DNA of 64,000 bases from Enterococcus wangshanyuanii (GTDB lineage: Bacteria > Bacillota > Bacilli > Lactobacillales > Enterococcaceae). Below, in pieces: positions 53,514-61,355 of this stretch. How positions within the stretch are numbered: position 1 is the stretch's first letter; each line of letters opens with the position of its first letter. Under the pieces are notes generated by a model. The model saw only the letters and a list, made by a program, of their open reading frames with translations, ran no database searches and was not told where the DNA came from. The DNA lies in assembly GCF_002197645.1 (NCBI RefSeq), contig NZ_CP021874.1:2356001-2420000 (forward strand), read 5' to 3'. A program made the translations under genes and the position numbers.

Positions 53514-54347
53514 CTATTTTTCTTCGTTAAAATAATTTCCTGGAACAACATTGATCGTTTTCGTTTGAGTATCGACATCTTTCACATACAACAATGAAGT
53601 GTAATCTTCGATCGCACGCTGACCGTTAAATTTCGATTCTGCAAAAACAGTGATTCCTACAAGCTCTGCTTCAAACTCTTCGATCAAGCTCTTCATTCCG
53701 TTGACCGTTCCGCCGCCTTTCATGAAATCATCTACGACTAAGACTCTAGAACCGCGTTTCAAACTGCGTTTTGATAGTTCCATTTTTTCGATCCGTTCAG
53801 ATGAACCAGAAACATAATTCACACTAACTGTTGATCCTTCAGTGATCTTTGAATCACGACGCACGATCACAAAAGGCACATTTAAATAGTAAGAAACTGC
53901 TTGAGCGATCGGTACACCTTTAGTCGCTACAGTCATTACTGCATCCACCTGCTCATCTAAATACTTAGAAGCAATGATTCGTCCAACTTGACGCAACAAT
54001 TCCGGCTGCCCCAATAAATCAGAAAGATACACGTAGCCTCCTGGCAGCAAACGATCTTGTTCTGATAGGCGGTCACACAAAGATAAAACCAATTCCTTAG
54101 ACTCTTCAAATGGGATTTCAGGAATAAACTGAACGCCTCCAGCAGCTCCTGGAATCGTTTCAAGAATCCCTGTTCCACGCTCTTTAAATGTTTTTTTGAT
54201 AATTGCCAAATCTTCACTGATCGATGATTTTGCTGATTTATAGCGCTGCGCAAAATAAGTCAACGAAACCAATGTGTGGGGATGCTCTAACAAATACTGC
54301 GTCATATCGATCAAACGCTCACTTCTCCGAATTTTCAAATCCGTCAC
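53514..54347 (-). CDS. purR: Pur operon repressor
   Basis: The 277-residue protein has the N-terminal winged helix (LIDMTQYLLEHPHTLVSLTYF, SAKSSISEDLAIIKKTF) and a PRT-fold effector domain with the PRPP loop VLVVDDFMKGGGT. PurR represses purine genes and is released from DNA by PRPP, which is made by Prs, also in this window. A PurBox-like sequence lies upstream, suggesting autoregulation. In relatives purR and glmU are close neighbours; here 24.8 kb separates them. Confidence 0.95.
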   Translation of the reverse strand: MTDLKIRRSERLIDMTQYLLEHPHTLVSLTYFAQRYKSAKSSISEDLAIIKKTFKERGTGILETIPGAAGGVQFIPEIPFEESKELVLSLCDRLSEQDRLLPGGYVYLSDLLGQPELLRQVGRIIASKYLDEQVDAVMTVATKGVPIAQAVSYYLNVPFVIVRRDSKITEGSTVSVNYVSGSSERIEKMELSKRSLKRGSRVLVVDDFMKGGGTVNGMKSLIEEFEAELVGITVFAESKFNGQRAIEDYTSLLYVKDVDTQTKTINVVPGNYFNEEK

Positions 54348-54491
54348 TCCTTTTTCTTTTTATAGATCTATTCGTCATGCTCTTTATGAGTATACCTGCT
54401 TAAAATTTAATGGTACGTCCTTTCAATCTATCGTTCCCTATTATAAGGTGTTTGATGAAAAAATTCGAGCATTTTTTGAAAAAAATGAAAA

Positions 54492-54504
54492 ATAGTTCGC
54501 AATT
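54492..54504 (-). promoter_or_regulatory. PurBox upstream of purR
   Basis: On the minus strand AATTGCGAACTAT fits the PurBox consensus AWWWCCGAACWWT at 12 of 13 positions. A TATAAT -10 element lies at 54440-54445, nearer the gene. Confidence 0.65.
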
Positions 54505-54522
54505 TAGAAAACAAAAAAGAAG

Positions 54523-54554
54523 ATAGGAGAAAAAACTTTCGTTTTTCCTCCTAT
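54523..54554 (-). terminator. Terminator after the zinc permease gene
   Basis: ATAGGAGAAAAAAC pairs with GTTTTTCCTCCTAT around four bases, 21 bases past the permease stop. Confidence 0.75.
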
Positions 54555-54575
54555 GCTCACTAAAATAATCAGTAA

Positions 54576-55412
54576 TTAACCTCGACTCATTTTCTTATTT
54601 CGCTGCATCGTAACGATGACTTTTTTAAATACACTGACCAGAATAAACAATCCGATAAAAATCAATGTGATGCTGGCACTTGGCGGTGTCTCTAAATAAT
54701 AAGAGCCCGTCAATCCTGTTAGCATGCCAATCAATCCCATGATCACACTAATAATGATCACTGTATTAAACCCTTTACCGATCCGCATACCGATCGCAGC
54801 CGGCAAAACCATGATCGCCGAAATCAATAATGCTCCAGCAATTGGAATCATCACCGCAATCGCAATTCCTGTGATCACGTTGAACAACATAGACATCCAA
54901 TGGATCGGCAAACCATCTACATGTGCCGTGTCTTCATCAAATGTCAGTACATACATTGGTCGTTTGAATAAACAAAATAAGACCACTAAAACAACAAATA
55001 AAACGGCTAAAATCACGACCTGCTGCCAAGTGATCGTTACGATCGAACCAAATAAATAGGACTGGATACTTGCCGCAGAATTCCCTCCACTTAAATTCAT
55101 CAGTACTAACGCTAATGCTAGACCGCCTGACATCAAAATAGCAATCGAAATTTCAGAATATGTGCTATAGATCATCCGTAGATATTCCAAAATCACTGCT
55201 GCAATGATCACGACCACCAGCGTCATGATATCCGGATTCCAATTTAGAAAGAACCCTAAAGCAACACCCGCTAATGATACATGAGATAGTGTATCTGCCA
55301 TCAAAGATTGTCTTCTGATGACTAGAAAAACACCTAGCATTGGGGCAATCACTGAAATAAAGGTTGCCGCTAAAAAGGCTTTTCTCATGAACTCATATGA
55401 AAGCATCTCCAA
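54576..55412 (-). CDS. adcB: Zinc/manganese ABC transporter permease
   Basis: The 278-residue membrane protein is an ABC-3 family permease: SVIAPMLGVFLVIRRQSLMADTLSHVSLAGVALG (in parts) and GGLALALVLMNLSGG with about eight helices. It moves Zn2+ or Mn2+ with an ATPase (AdcC) and a binding lipoprotein (AdcA). The start is a TTG at 55412, ten bases after GGAG; the ATG at 55406 is an alternative. The ATPase gene expected immediately upstream is absent: a mobile element integrase lies there instead. Gene symbol by neighbourhood with purR. Confidence 0.85.
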   Translation of the reverse strand: MEMLSYEFMRKAFLAATFISVIAPMLGVFLVIRRQSLMADTLSHVSLAGVALGFFLNWNPDIMTLVVVIIAAVILEYLRMIYSTYSEISIAILMSGGLALALVLMNLSGGNSAASIQSYLFGSIVTITWQQVVILAVLFVVLVVLFCLFKRPMYVLTFDEDTAHVDGLPIHWMSMLFNVITGIAIAVMIPIAGALLISAIMVLPAAIGMRIGKGFNTVIIISVIMGLIGMLTGLTGSYYLETPPSASITLIFIGLFILVSVFKKVIVTMQRNKKMSRG

Positions 55413-55460
55413 ATTTGTTCAACTCCTTATTGTACAAGGCTTTCTAAGCCTTTTATTTTG

Positions 55461-55482
55461 CGTGAGAACATTCGTGAGAACA
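55461..55482. repeat. Tandem 10-bp repeats near the element end
   Basis: CGTGAGAACA occurs at 55461-55470 and 55473-55482, and an inverted CTCAC follows at 55487-55491. They lie between the integrase stop and adcB, where the attachment site and integrase arm-binding sites of the element should be. The precise core cannot be defined without the other end. Confidence 0.45.
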
Positions 55483-55595
55483 ATAACTCACAGTTTATTT
55501 CTTTACGATTAAACTTTACAAATCGTAATCGTTACACTTATGACGCAAGATATACTTTAGCAGAATAAAAAATACTAGTCAAGGATAAATTAATT

Positions 55596-56765
55596 TTAAT
55601 TTACTTGATCTAGTTTTTTCACAAGTTCTATATCCTGATTCGGATATAAATGAGAGTATGTTCCCAAAGTCATTTCTATGTTAGCATGTCCTAATCTTTC
55701 CTGTATCATCTTAGGATTCTCACCTAGATAAACCAACAAACTTGCATGAGAATGTCTAAGGTCATGCACGCTAATATAGGGTAATTCCAATTTTTCTTGT
55801 AGAGTTCTAAACTTTTTCCATATCCAGCCTTGATCCAAAAATGTACCATCATGACTAAATACCAACTCAATACCTCCAACTTTTGATTGATAATCTTTCC
55901 ATATTCCAAGTAACTTTAACGTTTTACTATCTACATACAATTCTCTCTCACTACTTTTTGTTTTAGGTGACGACATGTATTGTTCATTTTTATGTTTAGC
56001 TACATTCCCCAAAGTGTATTCAACTTTTAGTTTTCCATTCTCTAAGTCCATATTTTCCCAAAGCAGTGTAGCACTTTCTCCAAACCTTAAACCTGTAAAA
56101 AATAGAAATCTAAAATATAAGTAGTGAAAAAAATCATAGTATTCAGCATAAGCCAAATTCTTTTTTCCCATAACTTTACTTTCAAGTTCTGGTGTAAATA
56201 TTTTTCTTTCAAAATCTTGAAAATCACTAACCGTCCAGAACTTAATTTTTTTTGGATTGTTTCTAACTCTTCCGACTTCACGAAATGGATTCTCTTGCAC
56301 TAAATCAAAAACTTTCGCTCTATCCCAGATCATACCGCCTAATGAAAACAGCAAATTTATATAGCTGCCACTCAAATTTTCAGATACTAGCTGACTTTGA
56401 AACAACTGTACTTCCAACTTAGTAACTTCTCTAAGGTTTTTATCATTAAATATAGAAAAACGTTCTTTTAAATATAGTACCCTTCTGTTGTAAGTGTTCG
56501 GTTTAACTTGTGATTGATACCACGGCAAAAATACAGTATCGGTAAATTCCTTAAAAGTCATATTCTCACTCATTTGTGCTTCTACATCTTCTTGCTGAAA
56601 TTCCCACAAAAGCATAAACTCCATATATGCTTTCTTTGCTTCTCGTTCCGTCTTAAACCCCCTCTTAGTTTTTGTTCTTCTTTTTCCAGTAATAGGATCA
56701 GTACCTAAACTTGCTTTAAAATACCAACCATTATTATCTTTATAAACATTTGATTTTCTAGCCAT
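55596..56765 (-). CDS. int: Tyrosine recombinase (integrase) of an integrative conjugative element
   Basis: The ATG at 56765 (AGAGG upstream) gives 389 residues, starting MARKSNVYKDNNGWYFKASL with the AP2-like arm-binding domain. A SAM-like core-binding domain and the catalytic domain follow, with LRFGESATLLW (first Arg), HDLRHSHASLL (His-x-x-Arg) and LGHANIEMTLGTYSHL (His and Tyr nucleophile). It recombines the element with the chromosome. It lies 184 bases from adcB and immediately after the DUF3173 gene. Confidence 0.93.
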   Translation of the reverse strand: MARKSNVYKDNNGWYFKASLGTDPITGKRRTKTKRGFKTEREAKKAYMEFMLLWEFQQEDVEAQMSENMTFKEFTDTVFLPWYQSQVKPNTYNRRVLYLKERFSIFNDKNLREVTKLEVQLFQSQLVSENLSGSYINLLFSLGGMIWDRAKVFDLVQENPFREVGRVRNNPKKIKFWTVSDFQDFERKIFTPELESKVMGKKNLAYAEYYDFFHYLYFRFLFFTGLRFGESATLLWENMDLENGKLKVEYTLGNVAKHKNEQYMSSPKTKSSERELYVDSKTLKLLGIWKDYQSKVGGIELVFSHDGTFLDQGWIWKKFRTLQEKLELPYISVHDLRHSHASLLVYLGENPKMIQERLGHANIEMTLGTYSHLYPNQDIELVKKLDQVN

Positions 56766-56769
56766 AGAA

Positions 56770-56970
56770 TCAAACCTCTTTTCCTGTTTCAAACTCAAAA
56801 CCAAGCATTTCCTCAACAATCCAACGTGGTACACGTCCTACTCTGGAACCTAGATAAAAAGAGCATCCTCTTTTAGCCATTTCTTGTTTTGCTGATTTTA
56901 TGATTGATCGAGCCTGATATTCACAGTATCCTTTAGCCATCAAATCTTGTTTTGTACATGTTTCTACCAT
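56770..56970 (-). CDS. DUF3173 family protein, putative excisionase of the element
   Basis: The start is the ATG at 56970 after GGAGGGAG. The 66-residue product matches DUF3173: TKQDLMAKGYCEYQARSI, KGCSFYLGSRVG-like core and VPRWIVEEMLG. Genes of this family lie directly upstream of integrases in many Gram-positive conjugative elements, and the small basic winged-helix-like product probably directs excision. It is 4 bases from the int start. Confidence 0.8.
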   Translation of the reverse strand: MVETCTKQDLMAKGYCEYQARSIIKSAKQEMAKRGCSFYLGSRVGRVPRWIVEEMLGFEFETGKEV

Positions 56971-56991
56971 TATACTCCCTCCATATAAAAC

Positions 56992-57020
56992 AAAAAAGGT
57001 ATCGCAATTAAGCAATACCT
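56992..57020 (-). terminator. Terminator before the excision-integration genes
   Basis: AAAGGTATCGC pairs with GCAATACCTTT; on the minus strand TTTTTTG follows. It would stop toxin-cassette transcription before the DUF3173 and int genes. Confidence 0.65.
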
Positions 57021-57102
57021 TTCTTTCCTTATTCTATAAAATTTCCATCGTTGAAATAATCCTCACAAAATTCATCTATTTTAGGTTTTTTACTAATAGT
57101 AA

Positions 57103-57152
57103 AGGTATACGAAAATTTTTAGCTATTTTTTGCTAAAGATTTCCGTATACCT
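57103..57152. repeat. Long inverted repeat after the immunity gene
   Basis: AGGTATACG (57103-57111) pairs with CGTATACCT (57144-57152), continuing inward as AAAATTTTTAGC against GCTAAAGATTT with small mismatches. It could be a terminator lacking a clean T-run, or a recombination-type site bordering the cargo. Confidence 0.5.
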
Positions 57153-57154
57153 AA

Positions 57155-57496
57155 TCAATTAATATCATAAATAGGTGAGTTTAGTCCATCATCTTCCCTA
57201 AATTTATTTATATTACTTATTATCAATTCCTTGTTCATTTTTTCAATTTCTCTAATTGATGTTTCTAATTTTTCAGGAATTAAGCTTGCAACATCTTCTA
57301 ATTCACTGCCTAAGTGAATCGCTGAACCTAATTCAGGAAACTTAGCTTCTAATTTTTCTATATTAAAAGGCTGATACAACAATGCCATCGCATCATCATA
57401 GTTTAATATTCCTTCCTGAATGCATTTCAATAGTCCTAAAGAGACAATAGACAAATATATTTCAGTTGTATTTTGATCTTCTAAATTAATTACCAT
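57155..57496 (-). CDS. DUF3969 family protein, putative immunity to the LXG toxin
   Basis: The ATG at 57496, seven bases inside the end of the toxin gene and after GGAG, gives 113 residues. The segment AIHLGSELEDVASLIPEKL is the conserved block of DUF3969, which is repeatedly found just downstream of LXG toxins. It has no signal peptide, in keeping with a cytoplasmic neutraliser of a nucleic-acid or nucleotide-targeting toxin. Immunity is inferred from position. Confidence 0.75.
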   Translation of the reverse strand: MVINLEDQNTTEIYLSIVSLGLLKCIQEGILNYDDAMALLYQPFNIEKLEAKFPELGSAIHLGSELEDVASLIPEKLETSIREIEKMNKELIISNINKFREDDGLNSPIYDIN

Positions 57497-58923
57497 CCTG
57501 TACTCCACTTTCCTTTCACTTTTACGTTAAACACTCTACCAGATTTACTTTCAAAATAATGAATGGATATTCTCTTTCCTGATTTATCGTAACCATTTTT
57601 ATATACCTTTTTCCATTCTCCAGCTTCAACTCGCCTTAATCCATCTAAGATTGACCCATTATTTACTTTAACTTTTTTTGTACCATTTTTTACTCCAGTA
57701 AACCCTTCTGGATATTGTGGCGCATCTTTTATTCCATTATACGTATTTTTGACTTCAAAATTACTATAGTTATCACCACTCATAATATTTTGGATACTCA
57801 TACCACCGACAGCCGTTGCATGCGCCCAAACACCTAATGTATTTGCTCCCACTGCTGGAATTGCACCTAGACTAGCCCCACCAGTTGCAGGTGCGGTTAC
57901 AAGACTACCAGCCGTACCACCAAATAACCACATAGCACCACCGACGTATTCCGCTCCAGCCTGAAATACACCTAATAAGTTTCCTACAAACACACCTTCA
58001 TTATATCCTTTATGCTGTTGCAGGGAGTCTTTTACATCTCTTTCTCCAAAAAGACCATCCAACAACGCTTTTACACCATTGTTTTCTAATACCTGATAAC
58101 TTGCTCCAGCTAGAAAAGATTTTAATGATTTTAAATCATCTTTTGCGATTTCAACTGCTAATTCATTCGTTGCATCTTTATCTAGTTTACCGTTTCTATA
58201 GACTTCATAAAATGTTTCGCCATTTTGAAGCGTTACTTTTTTCACTTCTAAATTATCTGCATGTCGTTCTTCATACTCTGCCCATTTCGCAGAGATCGTA
58301 TTTTTCCACGAAAGATTTTTCGGCACTATAAACGTTCCTGTTGCCCCATTCCAAGCGGTATTAGCTTGCGCCAATCCTTGATTGACCGCTTGCTGTAAAC
58401 TAGCGATTTCAGAAAAGATAGAAGGAGAACTTCCATTAAATGCCAACAATTTTTGTAGCTGTTCTTCTAGTTTTTGTTTTGTCGCACTATACATGCCGAT
58501 CAACGCTGCATTTCCTAATAACTGAAATGCTTTGGTTGCATCTGGTGTTTTGGACGAATGTAATTCTCTACGAATATTTTCCGCCTGACTCAATAATTGA
58601 TCTGCTTTACGAATATTTTCTTCCAATTCTGATTGTTTCAGATCGCCACTATCCACTTGAGAAATATATTCTTCTGGAAATTTCTTAACGGCTTGTTCAA
58701 CAGCTTCCGATAATAATATACCCCCTTGTGCCAAAGGATATAACACCGTATTAAAATAAGCTTTAGCCGAATCATAAGCTTTCCCCGTCAAGAAAGGACT
58801 TGCGACCACAAAATCAGTGATTGCTTTTTGTAATGCTTGATACCCTTCTGTTTGCGCCTTACACATTGAAGACACGCTAGAAGCTTGACTTTGAGACGAT
58901 GAAACATACATATCAATACTCAT
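57490..58923 (-). CDS. LXG-domain type VII secreted polymorphic toxin
   Basis: The 477-residue protein begins with an LXG domain (about residues 1-200: MSIDMYVSSSQSQASSVSSM, ASPFLTGKAYDSAKAYFNTV, then a long coiled region). A middle glycine-rich pretoxin/translocation segment (about 330-390) leads to a C-terminal toxin module of about 85 residues ending HYFESKSGRVFNVKVKGKWS. I cannot name that module; a small basic RNase-like fold is one possibility. Its start overlaps the previous gene by 11 bases and it overlaps the immunity gene by 7. It is cargo of the conjugative element. Confidence 0.88.
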   Translation of the reverse strand: MSIDMYVSSSQSQASSVSSMCKAQTEGYQALQKAITDFVVASPFLTGKAYDSAKAYFNTVLYPLAQGGILLSEAVEQAVKKFPEEYISQVDSGDLKQSELEENIRKADQLLSQAENIRRELHSSKTPDATKAFQLLGNAALIGMYSATKQKLEEQLQKLLAFNGSSPSIFSEIASLQQAVNQGLAQANTAWNGATGTFIVPKNLSWKNTISAKWAEYEERHADNLEVKKVTLQNGETFYEVYRNGKLDKDATNELAVEIAKDDLKSLKSFLAGASYQVLENNGVKALLDGLFGERDVKDSLQQHKGYNEGVFVGNLLGVFQAGAEYVGGAMWLFGGTAGSLVTAPATGGASLGAIPAVGANTLGVWAHATAVGGMSIQNIMSGDNYSNFEVKNTYNGIKDAPQYPEGFTGVKNGTKKVKVNNGSILDGLRRVEAGEWKKVYKNGYDKSGKRISIHYFESKSGRVFNVKVKGKWSTGW

Positions 58924-59266
58924 TCGTATCCTCCTCTACTAATAATTTTCTTTTTTCATAATTGATATCCTCTAGTAGGTCTACTATTCTCTTCTTTTGA
59001 TCATGGAGTTCTGTTTCATCTATTTCTAAATGTTCTAATATTCTCCTTGATTCTTGAGAATATTCATCCATCAAAGATTGATAAAATGTACTTTGCTCGT
59101 TTTTATGGAATAGATAGCATAAATTATCTAAAAAATAACGTGCTTCATGAAAATGTTGTTCATAGCTTTCTTTTATCCGCTTTACTTGTTTTTCTTCTTT
59201 CTCAATTGTTTCTTCTATTACATACAGTTCTTTTTCTTCTTTTTGAAGTACTTCTAATTGCTTCAT
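58913..59266 (-). CDS. DUF3958-like coiled-coil LXG partner (Lap2-type)
   Basis: The 117-residue protein is one long coiled coil (KQLEVLQKEEKELYVIEETI, VDLLEDINYEKRKLLVEE). DUF3958 proteins sit between a TIGR04197/DUF3130 protein and an LXG toxin and act as targeting partners for type VII export (Lap proteins of Streptococcus intermedius). The order here is identical. It overlaps the genes on both sides by 4 and 11 bases, so the three are translationally coupled. Confidence 0.8.
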   Translation of the reverse strand: MKQLEVLQKEEKELYVIEETIEKEEKQVKRIKESYEQHFHEARYFLDNLCYLFHKNEQSTFYQSLMDEYSQESRRILEHLEIDETELHDQKKRIVDLLEDINYEKRKLLVEEDTNEY

Positions 59267-59553
59267 TTACCCAGACCCCCGAAAGACTGCTCCATTGTAT
59301 GCGCTACTTTTTGATCCAGTGCCTCAAACTCTTTTGCTACGCTTTGAAGATTACTGGAAGCTTGAAAAACTGCTTGTGCAATTTTTGTAGCTGTTTCTTG
59401 AGCTGTTGTGATTGCTTCTTGTGCATTTGTATTACCTGCCACGGTCGTTTGAGTATCTTTAGTAATCGAAGCTGATTGAATCAATTTATCTGTTGCACCC
59501 TTTAATGCAGTAGCTTTTTGACTAGCCCCAGCCAAATCACTTTGTATTGTCAT
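59263..59553 (-). CDS. TIGR04197/DUF3130 small type VII partner (Lap1-type)
   Basis: The 96-residue protein matches the TIGR04197 pattern: MTIQSDLAGASQKATALKGA at the start, an Ala/Thr-rich helical middle, and a glycine-rich end (MEQSFGGLGK). It is WXG100-sized without a WXG turn. As first gene of the cassette it should form the secretion-signal complex with the LXG domain. GAGGG lies before the ATG. Confidence 0.85.
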   Translation of the reverse strand: MTIQSDLAGASQKATALKGATDKLIQSASITKDTQTTVAGNTNAQEAITTAQETATKIAQAVFQASSNLQSVAKEFEALDQKVAHTMEQSFGGLGK

Positions 59554-59650
59554 GAATTATTCACCCTCTTATAGATATTTCATACAACAATAATATCATG
59601 ACGACATTTTTTTGGATAGATACTATTTACTTGACGTACTAATTATGTAT

Positions 59651-59684
59651 AAAATAACCTTCCTTTAACAAAGAAAGGCTATTC
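59651..59684 (-). terminator. Terminator of the transfer operon
   Basis: On the minus strand GAATAGCCTTTC and GGAAGGTTATTTT form an imperfect stem followed by TTTTATAC, 17 bases past the stop of the TcpC-like gene. It separates transfer genes from the toxin cassette. Confidence 0.6.
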
Positions 59685-59700
59685 TGTTAATATTACTTTT

Positions 59701-60249
59701 TTACTTCATTTGGCTTCCTAAAAATTCCACATGATCGATCAACCAATTTCCACTAATTTTTTTTAAATTAATTCGATAGGTTGAGGTTGTCGTTGTTTGA
59801 ACTTGATTCATAATAGTTGTGACTTCCACACTATTTAGAGATACCAGTTCATTTTCTTTTTCATTGGCATAATACGATTCATGACTTACAAGATAAGATT
59901 TTGCTGGAAAATCTTTATCATAGACACCTAGCTTTAACTCTTCACTACAAGCTTTTGTTAACATTGGCACACTAAATGCTTCACGAGTTTCTAAATCTTT
60001 ATACGTGAAGTAGGCTTCTAAAAACTGTTCATTGAATACTTGACCATCATTTTTTTGCTTTTCTTCCTGAACTTCTGGTAGTTCTTCAATAATCGATTCT
60101 TTTTCCTTCACTTTCTTTTCTAACTGACTGATTGTTTGCTCCTGTTTTACCACTTGCTTTTTTAAGTCTTGCGCTGTTGATCGTTGATAAAACAAAACAC
60201 CACAAACAAGCACTAGCCCCATACCGATAATCATATTTTTTACATTCAC
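59701..60249 (-). CDS. Conjugation coupling protein of the TcpC/Tn916 Orf13 type
   Basis: The GTG at 60249 after AGGAGG gives 182 residues; a longer frame would overlap the CHAP gene. One N-terminal membrane helix (MIIGMGLVLVCGVLFYQ) is followed by a coiled coil and an NTF2-like domain (FLEAYFTYKDLETREAF, TSTYRINLKKISGNWLIDHV), as in the VirB8-like TcpC. It should form part of the cell-envelope conjugation channel. It is shorter than the usual 310-residue Orf13, having a single NTF2-like repeat. Confidence 0.75.
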   Translation of the reverse strand: MNVKNMIIGMGLVLVCGVLFYQRSTAQDLKKQVVKQEQTISQLEKKVKEKESIIEELPEVQEEKQKNDGQVFNEQFLEAYFTYKDLETREAFSVPMLTKACSEELKLGVYDKDFPAKSYLVSHESYYANEKENELVSLNSVEVTTIMNQVQTTTTSTYRINLKKISGNWLIDHVEFLGSQMK

Positions 60250-60260
60250 CTTTTTTCCTC

Positions 60261-61355
60261 CTAATCTGCAAAGCGCCATACAACTGCACGCCAACCACTA
60301 GGCGCACTATTCGTGATTCCCTTTCGTTGTCCGACTAAACCAGAGCCACCGGGATTATTACTTTCTACTATATTAATAGTGCCGTCTTTATTGACCGATT
60401 CAACCAACATAGTATGAACGCCTGTATCAAATAAATCTGGATTTCCTAAATTTTCATATTGAATGACATCTCCAGATTTTGCTTGATTCCAAGCCACTTC
60501 TTTTGCGCCCGATTGAAGATAACCAGTTCTAACACCTCCCGGAATAAACGTTCCAGCCTTTGCACCATTGATCCATCCTTGAACAGCTACAATACATTCA
60601 CCACGTCCACCCCAGCCAGTAGGAAATGACTGTCCGACATCTTTTAAGGCTAATTCAACCGCTTTTTTCTTCCAGCCAGTCGCACTATTTGTTCCACTAC
60701 CACTGCCGTTACTATTTAACGTTAAATATTGTTGAACCAATAACACATAAAAGAAATTTCCACCATTTAAATACAAATAGCCTCCATTATAAGGGATTGC
60801 CACAGGGTTAGGGTACGAATACCTCGTACCTGTTGAATTTCCCAACGAAGGCGCAACAACGGTCAAACTGTATTTATCCGCTAATTCTGTACTATGCTTA
60901 TGTCCATTATTAGAAACATAATTATTGTAATTGCGCCCAAAGTTATAAGAAGCAACCGCCGTCCACTTATCATTGCCTAATGTTTTAGCATCTTCAATAC
61001 AGCCTTTATAATGCTTCACACCTTGTGCAATACTAGGTTCTACATCTAATGTATTGACTGGTAGCCCCATACTTTCACTACTTTGCATCACATCACGCCC
61101 ACGACCACCAGTTTCAACCATCATAATCGCAAGTAATGTATCTACTTCATTCGGAATCCCTTCTAGTTTTGCATACTTTTCAACCATTGGACGGTGAAGC
61201 AACACCTCTGGTGACAAATTAATAGAGCCTGTCGATTCATCACTAGCCTGATATTCTTTTTCACTCCCACCACCCAACAATGAAAGTAGAGGTAAGCTAA
61301 AAAAACTTACCACTACAAACAAGCCAATCACTTTTCTTTTTATCGTTTTACGCAT
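60261..61355 (-). CDS. Bifunctional lysozyme-like / CHAP cell-wall hydrolase (Tn916 Orf14 type)
   Basis: The ATG at 61355 (GAGGGTG upstream) gives 364 residues. A membrane anchor (VIGLFVVVSFFSLPLLSLL) precedes a lysozyme-like domain with catalytic Glu in AIMMVETGGRGRDVMQ, then a Gly/Ser linker and a CHAP domain with Cys in GRGECIVAVQGW and His in GVHTMLVES. Such VirB1-like enzymes open the peptidoglycan for DNA transfer. It overlaps the TrbL-like gene by 8 bases. Confidence 0.9.
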   Translation of the reverse strand: MRKTIKRKVIGLFVVVSFFSLPLLSLLGGGSEKEYQASDESTGSINLSPEVLLHRPMVEKYAKLEGIPNEVDTLLAIMMVETGGRGRDVMQSSESMGLPVNTLDVEPSIAQGVKHYKGCIEDAKTLGNDKWTAVASYNFGRNYNNYVSNNGHKHSTELADKYSLTVVAPSLGNSTGTRYSYPNPVAIPYNGGYLYLNGGNFFYVLLVQQYLTLNSNGSGSGTNSATGWKKKAVELALKDVGQSFPTGWGGRGECIVAVQGWINGAKAGTFIPGGVRTGYLQSGAKEVAWNQAKSGDVIQYENLGNPDLFDTGVHTMLVESVNKDGTINIVESNNPGGSGLVGQRKGITNSAPSGWRAVVWRFAD

